DNA of 64,000 bases, from the NCBI GenBank assembly GCA_947488765.1, contig CANLAE010000003.1, forward strand, positions 62,001 through 126,000, in the 5' to 3' direction. Positions 18,967 to 27,284 of the stretch are shown here, in pieces (the stretch's first letter is position 1; each line of letters begins with the position of its first letter). Below the pieces are notes generated by a model. It was not told the origin of the DNA. It saw only the letters and a program-made list of their open reading frames with translations, and did no database searches. This stretch comes from Chitinophagaceae bacterium (GTDB lineage Bacteria; Bacteroidota; Bacteroidia; Chitinophagales; Chitinophagaceae). The position numbers and the translations under genes were made by a program.

Positions 18967-19635
18967 GTGAAAGGAAGAAATATTATACTACTTATTGCAG
19001 CTGTTATTCTTGCAGATCAGGCTTTGAAATTTTATATTAAACTCAACTTTTTCACTGGCGAGGAGCATTTAATTATGGGCAATTGGTTCAGGCTTCATTT
19101 TGTAGAAAATGAAGGTATGGCTTGGGGCTGGAAATTTGGCGGTGGTTTCGGAAAAATCGCTTTAACCCTTTTCAGATTGGTAGCAGTAATATGGGGTGTA
19201 TTTTTAATCAAAGATTTTATCAAAAAAAACTATCATAAAGGTTTTATCATTTGTGCTGCATTAATTTTTGCAGGTGCATTGGGAAATTTATTTGACAGTA
19301 TGTTTTACGGATTAATTTTCGACATCAGTTATGATGACCAACACATGCAATATTATGGTGTTGTAGCAAAAGCTTTTACCCATTCACATTATGGATCTTT
19401 TTTACATGGAAAGGTAGTTGATATGTTATACTTCCCTGTTTTAAAAGGAAATTTTCCAAGTTGGGTGCCTATTTGGGGGGGTGAAGATTTTGAATTTTTC
19501 CGTCCGGTATTCAATATTGCAGATGCTTCAATTTCAGTAGGTGTAACCACTATTTTAATTTTTCAAAGCAAGTTTTTTAAAAAACAAGAAGATACAAAAG
19601 TTGAAAATGTATCTACCGAATCTGAACTTAATTAG
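18967..19635 (+). CDS. lspA: Lipoprotein signal peptidase LspA
   Basis: 222 residues, start GTG. It shows the LspA order: DQALKFYIK near the N terminus, FVENEGMAWGW (the NxGxAF-like block), GALGNLFDS, GKVVDMLYF and FNIADASISVG. The Asp residues in VVD and NIAD are the catalytic pair of this aspartic protease. Four membrane helices are visible. It removes signal peptides from lipidated prolipoproteins; this window alone encodes several such lipoproteins. It is longer than the E. coli enzyme because of an insertion (YYGVVAKAFTHSHYGSF) between helices, seen in other Bacteroidota. Confidence 0.95.
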   Translation: MKGRNIILLIAAVILADQALKFYIKLNFFTGEEHLIMGNWFRLHFVENEGMAWGWKFGGGFGKIALTLFRLVAVIWGVFLIKDFIKKNYHKGFIICAALIFAGALGNLFDSMFYGLIFDISYDDQHMQYYGVVAKAFTHSHYGSFLHGKVVDMLYFPVLKGNFPSWVPIWGGEDFEFFRPVFNIADASISVGVTTILIFQSKFFKKQEDTKVENVSTESELN

Positions 19636-19670
19636 TTTGTTCAATCTGCAAAAGCATCTATACAATTCAA

Positions 19671-20300
19671 ATGGCAGCACATCTCTATTATAAAAAATTT
19701 ATTGCTGCATCAGTTCTTACCGCCGTTGTAGCTGCCGTCATTTTATTTTACTCATGCTATCTTGGCAAAATCAATTTATTCTTGATTCTCAACCATGATT
19801 TTGGAAAAGTAGCTGATTACTTTTTTTATGGCTACACTTATTTTGGAGATGGAATTATCTGGATTCCAATACTTTTTTTATTCATTAAACATCGAAAAAA
19901 ATACATCCCATTTTTAATCAGCGTATTCTTGCTTTCAACGATAATTGTACAAGGTTGTAAATATTTTATTGTCCCCAATGAATTTCGCCCAATCAAAGCA
20001 ATTGCAAATACTGCATTAATTCATATTGTTGATGAACCACACGAAACATCAAGTTTTCCATCGGGACATACAACAACAGCTTTTTGTATTTTCTTAATAG
20101 CCAGTTTATTTATTCCTAAGAAATGGGTAATTCCGGTAGGTTTTATAGCAGCAATACTAGTAGGTTATTCAAGAGTTTACCTTGCCCAACATTTTCCGTT
20201 AGATGTAGCTGCCGGAATGTTGGTAGCAATTGTATCTGTGGCACTATCACTAGCAATTCAAAATTGTTGGGAGAAACGGAAGGAGAATATTACTACTTAA
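19671..20300 (+). CDS. PAP2-family phosphatase, membrane bound
   Basis: 209 residues with five to six membrane helices. The three PAP2 motifs are present in order: K...RP in KYFIVPNEFRP, SFPSGH, and SRVYLAQHFPLD with the catalytic His. The likely role is dephosphorylation of a lipid phosphate such as undecaprenyl pyrophosphate or phosphatidate at the outer face of the inner membrane. It starts 35 bases after lspA and is probably in the same transcript, which ends at a hairpin shared with the convergent nusG. Confidence 0.9.
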   Translation: MAAHLYYKKFIAASVLTAVVAAVILFYSCYLGKINLFLILNHDFGKVADYFFYGYTYFGDGIIWIPILFLFIKHRKKYIPFLISVFLLSTIIVQGCKYFIVPNEFRPIKAIANTALIHIVDEPHETSSFPSGHTTTAFCIFLIASLFIPKKWVIPVGFIAAILVGYSRVYLAQHFPLDVAAGMLVAIVSVALSLAIQNCWEKRKENITT

Positions 20301-20355
20301 TTTCTTGCGAAACAATATTCATGTATCTTTTTCATTTCGGAAGAAGATCTTAAAT

Positions 20356-20389
20356 AAAAATCCCGTTCCAAAGTTGAAACGGGATTTTT
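20356..20389. terminator. Bidirectional terminator between the PAP2 gene and nusG
   Basis: 12-bp stem AAAAATCCCGTT / AACGGGATTTTT with a 10-base loop and T-runs in both directions. It serves the convergent PAP2 gene (plus) and nusG (minus). Confidence 0.9.
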
Positions 20390-20409
20390 TAATAATTATA
20401 TGTGGAGTA

Positions 20410-21012
20410 CTAACTTAATTTTTCTACTTGCATGTAGCTTAATTCTACCGGTGTACTTCTACCAAATATTTTTACAACAACTTTTAATTTTTTCTTCTCG
20501 TCATTTACTTCTTCAATTACACCATTAAAGTCATTGAACGGACCTTCAATAATTTTAATAGTTTCGCCAACTATAAATGGTTCGCTAATACTCATTCCTT
20601 GATCATTCATTTCATCTACCTTACCCAACATTTTATTTACTTCACTTTTACGTAAAGAAATAATGTTTCCTTTGCTACCTTTTCCATCAGTTAAAAAGTG
20701 CATGATATTGCTGATGTTACTGATATGTTGTACAATATCATCAGATAATTTACCATTCAACACTTCCAACATTACATAACCCGGAAAATAGTTCTTCTCT
20801 CTCATAACCTTCTTACCATTCTGCACCTTATATACCTTCTCCATTGGAAGGAATACCTGCTTAATGATTTCTGTCCAGCCACTACGAGCAATATCTTTAT
20901 CTAAATATTCTTTAACACTTCGCTCTTTACCACTAACTACACGTAGCACATACCATTTGGTATTTTCTGCAGCTTGCACTACTGGTGATTCTTGAGCTAA
21001 TTTTTCTTCCAT
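20410..21012 (-). CDS. nusG: Transcription termination/antitermination protein NusG
   Basis: 200 residues. The NGN domain opens with TKWYVLRVVSGKERSVKEYL and contains FLPMEKVY and NYFPGYVMLEV; the C-terminal KOW domain has GPFNDFNGVIEEVNDEKKKLKV. NusG links RNA polymerase with Rho and the ribosome. It follows secE by 13 bases. Normally rplK, rplA, rplJ, rplL and rpoBC come next, but here a terminator and an opposing gene follow. Confidence 0.97.
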   Translation of the reverse strand: MEEKLAQESPVVQAAENTKWYVLRVVSGKERSVKEYLDKDIARSGWTEIIKQVFLPMEKVYKVQNGKKVMREKNYFPGYVMLEVLNGKLSDDIVQHISNISNIMHFLTDGKGSKGNIISLRKSEVNKMLGKVDEMNDQGMSISEPFIVGETIKIIEGPFNDFNGVIEEVNDEKKKLKVVVKIFGRSTPVELSYMQVEKLS

Positions 21013-21025
21013 CTTTATTGATATA

Positions 21026-21220
21026 TTACTTAAACAATGAGTAAATCATTTTTAGCAATTGGTTACTACTGAAATCCATTATCCAAACCATTGCTGTGAT
21101 AATCAATGTAGCCACCAATACAATTATTGTACTTTGTTGTAATTGAGCCCATGTAGGCCAAGTTACTTTTTCTACCAATTCCTGGTAGCTATCTCTAAAA
21201 TAAGTTGAAATCTTATTCAT
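21026..21220 (-). CDS. secE: Preprotein translocase subunit SecE
   Basis: 64 residues, the short one-helix form. It has FRDSYQELVEKVTWPTWAQLQQ (amphipathic helix with the conserved TWP), then one membrane helix (about 28-50). SecE clamps the SecY channel in the inner membrane. It lies between tRNA-Trp and nusG, the classical position. Confidence 0.95.
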   Translation of the reverse strand: MNKISTYFRDSYQELVEKVTWPTWAQLQQSTIIVLVATLIITAMVWIMDFSSNQLLKMIYSLFK

Positions 21221-21295
21221 GTTGATAATTATTATTTTAGTCTAAGGGAGTGAATTTTAAAAAAACATCCCGATAAACAATGAAACAAATGATAG

Positions 21296-21366
21296 CACGG
21301 GCACTAGGATTCGAACCCAGATCAAAGGTTTTGGAGACCCGTATGCTACCGTTGCACCATGCCCGT
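21296..21366 (-). tRNA. tRNA-Trp (CCA anticodon)
   Basis: 71 nt on the minus strand. The acceptor arms ACGGGCA and TGCCCGT pair fully, with discriminator G. The anticodon loop is CTCCAAA, giving CCA. The T arm contains GGTTCGAATCC. The 3' CCA is not encoded. It lies between tuf and secE, where tRNA-Trp is usual. Confidence 0.96.
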
Positions 21367-21505
21367 ATATTCAAAACCGAAACTTTGAATAATTTATTTT
21401 AAGAACTTCTTATATAGTAACAAAGTACTTAGGTTCTCACCTAAGTACTTTGCAAATATAAATCTTTCAATTTCAATGAACCCTAAGGTTGTTTTGAAAA
21501 AGGGA

Positions 21506-22696
21506 TTACTTAACAATTTCAGTAACCTGTCCGGCACCTACAGTTCTACCACCCTCACGGATAGCAAATTTCAACCCTTTCTCCATAGCGATTGGCTGAA
21601 TTAATTTAACTGAGATACTTACATTATCACCAGGCATTACCATTTCAGTTCCTTCAGGTAACATAACTTCACCAGTTACGTCTGTAGTACGGAAATAGAA
21701 TTGAGGACGATATTTGTTAAAGAATGGAGTATGACGACCACCCTCATCTTTGCTCAATACATAAACTTCACCTTTGAAATCTGTGTGCGGAGTAATAGAT
21801 TTAGGAGCACAGATTACCATACCACGACGGATTTGAGATTTCTCAATACCACGTAACAATAAACCTGCGTTATCACCAGCTTCACCTCTGTCTAATAATT
21901 TCTTGAACATTTCTACTCCTGTTACAGTTGAATTTAATGGAGCATCCATTAAACCTACTATCTCAACACCTTCACCTACTTTAATTACACCACGCTCAAT
22001 ACGACCTGTAGCAACAGTACCACGACCAGTGATTGAGAATACATCCTCAACACTCATCAAGAAAGCCATATCAACCGGTCTTGGAGGCAATGGAATATAA
22101 GTATCAACAGCAGCCATTAACTCTTCAATAGCAGCAACCCATTTTGGATCTTCAGCCATTGCGCCAGTTGCAGAACCTTTGATGATAGGTGTGCTATCGC
22201 CATCGAAACCACGCTTAGTTAATTCTTCACGGATTTCCATTTCTACTAATTCTAATAACTCAGGATCTTCTACCAAGTCTACTTTGTTCATAAAAACAAC
22301 GATACGAGGTACACCTACCTGACGAGCCAATAAGATATGCTCTTTGGTTTGTGGCATAGGACCATCAGTTGCAGCTACTACCAAGATAGCGCCATCCATT
22401 TGAGCAGCACCGGTAATCATGTTTTTCACATAATCGGCGTGACCTGGACAATCTACGTGTGCGTAGTGACGAGAATCTGTTTGGTACTCTACGTGTGCAG
22501 TGTTGATGGTAATACCACGCTCTCTTTCTTCAGGAGCTCCATCAATTTCATCATACTTCTTCGCAACATTACCCATTCCTTTTTTAGAAAGAATCATAGT
22601 AATAGCTGCAGTCAATGTTGTTTTACCATGGTCAACGTGGCCAATGGTACCAATGTTTACGTGGGGCTTATCCCTCTTAAAGGTCTCTTTAGACAT
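21506..22696 (-). CDS. tuf: Elongation factor Tu
   Basis: 396 residues, nearly universal sequence. GTPase motifs: GHVDHGKTT (P loop, about 18-26), the effector stretch [20 protein letters not shown], and NKVD. Domains 2 and 3 follow, ending AGQVTEIVK. It delivers aminoacyl-tRNA to the ribosome. It is transcribed with four upstream tRNA genes; 167 bases, containing a dispersed repeat, separate it from tRNA-Thr(GGU). Confidence 0.98.
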   Translation of the reverse strand: MSKETFKRDKPHVNIGTIGHVDHGKTTLTAAITMILSKKGMGNVAKKYDEIDGAPEERERGITINTAHVEYQTDSRHYAHVDCPGHADYVKNMITGAAQMDGAILVVAATDGPMPQTKEHILLARQVGVPRIVVFMNKVDLVEDPELLELVEMEIREELTKRGFDGDSTPIIKGSATGAMAEDPKWVAAIEELMAAVDTYIPLPPRPVDMAFLMSVEDVFSITGRGTVATGRIERGVIKVGEGVEIVGLMDAPLNSTVTGVEMFKKLLDRGEAGDNAGLLLRGIEKSQIRRGMVICAPKSITPHTDFKGEVYVLSKDEGGRHTPFFNKYRPQFYFRTTDVTGEVMLPEGTEMVMPGDNVSISVKLIQPIAMEKGLKFAIREGGRTVGAGQVTEIVK

Positions 22697-22794
22697 TTTT
22701 ATCGGTTTTTGTTGTGTTTAAAATTTACCAGCCATTATTGGCCATGGTTATTTTGTGTTTTGTATACGGGCGGCAGTAACACTATTCAGTAACT

Positions 22795-22813
22795 GTTGCG
22801 TCGCACACTTCAA
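22795..22813 (-). repeat. Dispersed short repeat, copy A
   Basis: On the minus strand TGAAGTGTGCGACGCAACA, identical over 19 bases to plus-strand 39209-39227. It lies in the spacer between tRNA-Thr and tuf. Confidence 0.8.
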
Positions 22814-22863
22814 CGGTTTGTTATATTTTCAGCACTCAAATAAATTCTTTCATTTCACTATTG

Positions 22864-22935
22864 AGCCGTTAGTGAGAATCGAACTCACGACCTCTTCCCT
22901 ACCAAGGAAGTGCTCTACCCCTGAGCTACAACGGC
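22864..22935 (-). tRNA. tRNA-Thr (GGU anticodon)
   Basis: 72 nt. Acceptor GCCGTTG / TAACGGC with one G-U pair, discriminator U. Anticodon stem CTTCC/GGAAG encloses TTGGTAG, giving GGT. T arm GAGTTCGATTC. Last of four tRNA genes before tuf. Confidence 0.95.
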
Positions 22936-23001
22936 TTATAGGCAAATGAGAGCAAATCTTCCCTCAATTCTCAACTTCAAAAAGAACTTAATCAAAAAAA
23001 C

Positions 23002-23077
23002 TGGAGCGGAAGACCGGGCTCGAACCGGCCACCTGAAGCTTGGAAGGCTACCGCTCTACCAAATGAGCTACTTCCGC
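23002..23077 (-). tRNA. tRNA-Gly (UCC anticodon)
   Basis: Acceptor GCGGAAG / CTTCCGC, discriminator U, with an encoded CCA end (unlike tRNA-Trp here). Anticodon loop CTTCCAA gives TCC. The anticodon stem GTAGC/GCTTC contains one T-T mismatch. T arm CCGGTTCGAGCCCGG. Confidence 0.94.
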
Positions 23078-23161
23078 TACTAATAATTCAATTTTAATTC
23101 TAAGATGCAACATTAATCATAATATTTCATCTTTTCATTTAATAAAATAAAAAAAGAACTG

Positions 23162-23244
<83 letters not shown>

Positions 23245-23287
23245 AAAAAAATATTTCAAATGCTTACCAGCAAAAGAAATTTTATAG

Positions 23288-23360
23288 AGCCGAGGAAGGG
23301 AGTCGAACCCACGACCTGCTGATTACAAATCAGCTGCTCTACCAACTGAGCTACCTCGGC
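23288..23360 (-). tRNA. tRNA-Thr (UGU anticodon)
   Basis: 73 nt. Acceptor GCCGAGG / CCTCGGC, discriminator U. Anticodon stem GCTGA/TCAGC with loop TTTGTAA gives TGT. T arm GTGGGTTCGACTCCC. First gene of the tRNA-tuf transcript. Confidence 0.96.
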
Positions 23361-23400
23361 TTATTATTTATTACAAAGAACTCCGTTTTTTACGGGATTG

Positions 23401-23430
23401 CAAAGGTAGAGGAAAACTAATACGAACAAA
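23401..23430 (-). promoter_or_regulatory. Promoter of the tRNA-tuf operon
   Basis: On the minus strand TTTG (23430-23427), 18 bases, then TACCTTTG (23408-23401). This fits the Bacteroidota primary sigma consensus very well and sits about 40 bases before the first tRNA. Confidence 0.8.
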
Positions 23431-23656
23431 ATTCTTGAATAATTTTTTTTAAAAACACGCAAAATATTTTCAAAATGGTTGAAAATTCTACCAAATTCAG
23501 GTATTTCAGCATAAAAAATAGTTGCAGATTTTATGCAGTCAATGGTTATATTAAATCATTTCACTGAAAATATTTTGAAAAACATGAAACGCTTGAAAAA
23601 AGTTGCTATCAAAAATTCAACTTTCAGGGTTTTTTATCAACTCAAAAGAAAAAATA

Positions 23657-24103
23657 TTAATGAACCCCCGGAAAAATAGGACGACCTATGCCCGGACGAA
23701 AAGGCCAGGGAATAGAAACCATAATGATTATAAAAGCAATGATATAAAGCCAACTGGCTGCACCGAAGTTTAATTTTTTTGCTTTACCTCTTGCCATCGT
23801 AATTAAAAGAATAGCAATTACCATTCCTAAAAAATGCTCTACTACCCAAAATCTTGCAAAGCCGTCTTTCATTATTGCACCAATACTTCCCATTCTTTCT
23901 ATAAAACCTTTCAAACCCACATTTACACTAAAATACCATTGATACAAGCCAATTACCAAAGTAATATGAGCAGCAATAAGTAAGTATAAACTTGATTTCA
24001 CAAGTCCCTGCTTTTTACTGAAAGATTGAAATATTGTTACCAACAACAAAATGATAATTACCCAACGAAGAAGATTGTGTAAATGCAATAATCCTGTGCT
24101 CAT
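23657..24103 (-). CDS. Four-helix membrane protein, cytochrome-like, unknown function
   Basis: 148 residues with four predicted membrane helices. Conserved-looking His residues occur in LHLHNLLRW (helix 1), AAHITLVIGLYQW (helix 2) and VVEHFLGM (helix 3). Such spacing could bind haem, and similar Bacteroidota proteins are sometimes labelled cytochrome b-like; this is an inference. It ends in a Pro-rich tail (IPWPFRPGIGRP). The gene stands alone between the tRNA-tuf promoter region and a divergent lipoprotein gene. Confidence 0.6.
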   Translation of the reverse strand: MSTGLLHLHNLLRWVIIILLLVTIFQSFSKKQGLVKSSLYLLIAAHITLVIGLYQWYFSVNVGLKGFIERMGSIGAIMKDGFARFWVVEHFLGMVIAILLITMARGKAKKLNFGAASWLYIIAFIIIMVSIPWPFRPGIGRPIFPGVH

Positions 24104-24250
24104 AAATTATTTAGTTTGTACAAATCTAAATTGTAAAAGTGAAATCAGCTAATTTGATCATAAGTTTTATTCATTCAGTTTAATTTTTATAAAAAATTGT
24201 TAGCCAAAATATAAAATACCACAAAAAAGCAAAGAAGTAATTTGCTTACA

Positions 24251-24258
24251 TATTTTTG
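24251..24258 (+). promoter_or_regulatory. Candidate -7 element directly before the TPR lipoprotein gene
   Basis: TATTTTTG matches TAnnTTTG and ends one base before the ATG at 24260. If real, the transcript is leaderless or begins at the second ATG. No clear -33 element is seen. Confidence 0.4.
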
Positions 24259-24259
24259 T

Positions 24260-25057
24260 ATGATGATAAGAAATTGTTTTCTTCTATTAGCAACATCAAT
24301 GTTTCTGTTTTCATGTAAAAACAATGAAAACAAAAAGTCGGCAGTCATTACATCAGAATATATTATTGCCTTGCAGAACCAAGTACTTGCAAGTCCTGAC
24401 AACATCAATATTCATTATGCATTGGTTAATAGCTTAGATAGCGCAGGCTATTATAACGAAGCATTCCAAGAGATAAATCAACTCATTTCTAAAGACAGTC
24501 TGAATGCACAATTCTGGCTTGTTAAGGGGCAAATACAAGGACACTTAAAGGACACTTCAAGTGCAATCATTTCATATCGTCGCTCTATCAGAATATATGC
24601 TTCTCCTGATGCAATGTTAACCCTCGCAAATATTTATGCAGAAAGTAAAAATGATACCGCATTGGCTTTGTGCAACAACGTTTTACAAATGAAATTAGGC
24701 ACGCAATATGATGCTCATGCTAATTTTATTGCAGGTGTTTATTATTCAAGAAAATTGCATTACAGCAAAGCATTTGCGTTGTTTGATGAATGCATCAACA
24801 ATAGCTACACATACATTGTAGCATACTTAGAAAAAGGATTTATCTATTATGACCTTAAGAATTATAACGAAGCTTTAAAAATATTTCAATTAGCAGCTAC
24901 TATCAGCAATGCATATGCAGATGCTTATTATTGGCAAGCAAAATGTTTTGAAGCTCTAAAAAACAAAACAGAGGCAATCAATAATTATCAAAAAGCACTT
25001 TCACTTGATAAGAATTTAAAAGAAGCTGAAATTGCGTTAAAAAGACTGAACCAATAA
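24260..25057 (+). CDS. TPR-repeat lipoprotein
   Basis: 265 residues from ATG at 24260. A lipoprotein signal (FLFSCKNN) is followed by about six degenerate tetratricopeptide repeats, for example YNEAFQEINQLISKDSLNAQFW and KTEAINNYQKALSLDKNLKEAE. A TTG 18 bases upstream keeps the frame open but would put charged-poor extra residues before the signal, so the ATG is preferred. TPR lipoproteins usually scaffold envelope complexes. It lies 72 bases before rpe; no specific function is evident. Confidence 0.8.
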   Translation: MMIRNCFLLLATSMFLFSCKNNENKKSAVITSEYIIALQNQVLASPDNINIHYALVNSLDSAGYYNEAFQEINQLISKDSLNAQFWLVKGQIQGHLKDTSSAIISYRRSIRIYASPDAMLTLANIYAESKNDTALALCNNVLQMKLGTQYDAHANFIAGVYYSRKLHYSKAFALFDECINNSYTYIVAYLEKGFIYYDLKNYNEALKIFQLAATISNAYADAYYWQAKCFEALKNKTEAINNYQKALSLDKNLKEAEIALKRLNQ

Positions 25058-25129
25058 CTCGTAAATTTGCTTCTATTAAAATCAAACAATCTTTGATTTA
25101 GTAAGCATTAACTAATTAAATAAAATTAT

Positions 25130-25777
25130 ATGCCAATCATTGCACCTTCATTATTAAGTGCCAACTTTTTACAACTGCAAAATGATTGCGACATGCTGAA
25201 TGCAAGTGAAGCCGATTGGTATCACTTGGATATTATGGATGGAAGATTTGTACCGAATATTTCTTTCGGACCAATGCTTGTCGAGTTTTTTAAAAAAGCC
25301 ACTTCAAAAGTTTGTGATGTGCATTTAATGATTGAGGAGCCTGAAAAATTTGCGGAACAATTTAAAAATGCAGGTGCCGATATTCTTACCGTACACATTG
25401 AAGCTTGTAATCACTTACACAGGAATTTACAACAGATAAAAAGTTTGGGAATGAAAGCAGGAGTGGCAATCAATCCGCATACTTCGGTACATTTGTTAGA
25501 AGATGTACTGGCTGATATTGATTTGGTTTGTTTAATGAGTGTAAACCCAGGATTTGGAGGACAAAAATTTATTCCTCAAACAATTGAAAAAATCAAACAG
25601 TTAAGAAGCATGTGCAATGCCAAAGGATTACAAACATTGATTGAAATTGATGGCGGTGTAACACTTGATAATGCTGCATCCATCCTATCGGCAGGAGCAG
25701 ATGTTTTAGTGGCAGGGAATACTGTTTTTAAATCTTCAAATCCTTTAGAGACAATAGCTAAACTGAAAAATTTATAA
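25130..25777 (+). CDS. rpe: Ribulose-phosphate 3-epimerase
   Basis: 215 residues, a TIM barrel. Motifs: IAPSLLSANF, HLDIMDGRFVPNISFG (metal-binding His and Asp), VHLMIEEP, VNPGFGGQKF, EIDGGV and GADVLVAGN. It interconverts ribulose 5-phosphate and xylulose 5-phosphate in the pentose phosphate pathway. Length is typical. A TAAATTTG box lies at 25062-25069. A terminator follows immediately. Confidence 0.97.
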   Translation: MPIIAPSLLSANFLQLQNDCDMLNASEADWYHLDIMDGRFVPNISFGPMLVEFFKKATSKVCDVHLMIEEPEKFAEQFKNAGADILTVHIEACNHLHRNLQQIKSLGMKAGVAINPHTSVHLLEDVLADIDLVCLMSVNPGFGGQKFIPQTIEKIKQLRSMCNAKGLQTLIEIDGGVTLDNAASILSAGADVLVAGNTVFKSSNPLETIAKLKNL

Positions 25778-25781
25778 AACA

Positions 25782-25812
25782 AAAAACCCTCTTTAAAATA
25801 AAGAGGGTTTTT
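25782..25812. terminator. Terminator after rpe
   Basis: 13-bp perfect stem AAAAACCCTCTTT / AAAGAGGGTTTTT with a 5-base loop. It is symmetric, so it can also end the convergent T9SS-protein gene on the minus strand. Confidence 0.92.
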
Positions 25813-25831
25813 AATAAATATGAATTACAAA

Positions 25832-27154
25832 TTATTGTTTCACAAATTGGGTAGCACTTCTTGTTCCATCATTTTCAAATACTACTAAGTAATTTCCTTT
25901 GATTAATTTGCTTACATCAATGGTACTTTGTGTGGCACCATTTTGTAAGTTCTGAGTAATTAAATTTTTACCATCAATATTGACAATCTTTACAGTACTA
26001 TTTACAGTAGATTGAGGATGTGTAATTACTAAATTATTAATTGCAGGATTAGGATAAATATCTAATTTAATTCCGGATTTTGCGTTCATTACAATTACTG
26101 AACTATATTTAAAGCTACCATCTTTATCGGTAATTTTTAAACGATAGTAAGTGGCATTTTTAATTTGCAAAACATCATTAAAAGTATAAGAATTAGAGGT
26201 AGTATTTTTCGCAGCAACAAAACCAATATTGGTGTATGTATTACCATCATTGCTTCTTTCAATCGTAAATCCGTCAACATTGTTTTCGTTGGTTGTATTC
26301 CATACTAAAGAGGCTGAATTGTTTAGTAAAGAAGCACTGAAACTTTTTATTGTAACTGGAAGTGGGGATGAGTTCCAAGAAGTAGAAACTCTAATCGCAT
26401 CTACTATACCAGCACCGGTTCCTGATGAACCCTGTCTTATTGCAAAACCATAGATCTTTGAAATATCAGCAACTGCAAGATCTGCAGCAACAGAAGCGGC
26501 CAAATCAGGAGTGGAAGGCTCTGTAGCTGGAACACCAGAGGAAAAAATATACACACAAAAAGCATCATCAGCGGTGCTTGGATTAATTGTATACTTCATT
26601 ACAACTAAATAAGTTTGACCGATGTTAAAATCTAACGAACTATAAACTACTGAAGCAACACTGGTGGATCCTTTTGAAAGTCCAAGCTTAAAGGTATTTG
26701 CTACTGAACCATCTTTAAAAAAAATACGTCCTTTAAAATCAGAACCTGGCGAAGATCCATTCCCAGACAAGAAGTGAGTGAAATAATCTCCAGTAGCACC
26801 TCCGCTAGCTGTAACTTTTAATAAAAAAGAAGCATAAACACTTCCCAATTTAATACTATCTGATAATGCTATATTAGCATCTTCTCTTGATCCTGTACCA
26901 TGAGCAAATGAGATACCTCCTCCTACTCCACTACCAGTGTATCCAGCATATGTTAATCCTGGGGTACTCCATAATATTGGATTTAATGTACCACTATGTC
27001 TTTTCCATTGTGCCCCACCAATAGCAGTATTTGTTAAAGAATCATTTGCAGTCACTCCAGTTGAAGTATAATTAAAATCTTCGATCAACAAAGCCTGTGC
27101 GTTCAAAATATTAATTGCACATAACAAAAAAACAAGAGTAAATAATTTTTTCAT
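25832..27154 (-). CDS. Secreted protein with T9SS type A sorting domain
   Basis: 440 residues from ATG at 27154 (MKKLFTLVFLLC), which gives a clean signal peptide; an upstream in-frame ATG at 27181 only adds MCNNPKNYL. Residues about 25-260 resemble a lectin/laminin-G-like beta-sandwich (LLIEDFNYTSTGVT, YASFLLKVTASGG), without catalytic signature. Then comes the typical linker VTIKSFSASLLNNSASLVW with YRLKITDKDGSFKYSS, and a C-terminal sorting domain (IYPNPAINNLVITHP to TQFVKQ). It is exported by the gliding-linked T9SS and probably kept on the surface. Function unknown. Confidence 0.8.
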   Translation of the reverse strand: MKKLFTLVFLLCAINILNAQALLIEDFNYTSTGVTANDSLTNTAIGGAQWKRHSGTLNPILWSTPGLTYAGYTGSGVGGGISFAHGTGSREDANIALSDSIKLGSVYASFLLKVTASGGATGDYFTHFLSGNGSSPGSDFKGRIFFKDGSVANTFKLGLSKGSTSVASVVYSSLDFNIGQTYLVVMKYTINPSTADDAFCVYIFSSGVPATEPSTPDLAASVAADLAVADISKIYGFAIRQGSSGTGAGIVDAIRVSTSWNSSPLPVTIKSFSASLLNNSASLVWNTTNENNVDGFTIERSNDGNTYTNIGFVAAKNTTSNSYTFNDVLQIKNATYYRLKITDKDGSFKYSSVIVMNAKSGIKLDIYPNPAINNLVITHPQSTVNSTVKIVNIDGKNLITQNLQNGATQSTIDVSKLIKGNYLVVFENDGTRSATQFVKQ

Positions 27155-27284
27155 GAGGTAATTTTTAGGATTGTTGCACAAATAACGGAAATAATGACGT
27201 TATTTTATTAATAACCTTAAAAAAATAATCCACTGTTAATATTCACCTGCTCAATCCTTACCTTCATACCCACAAAATAGAACG

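Noticed and set aside
22337-22792. 151-codon open frame antisense to tuf
   Set aside because: Shadow of the highly conserved tuf gene; long antisense frames are common there.
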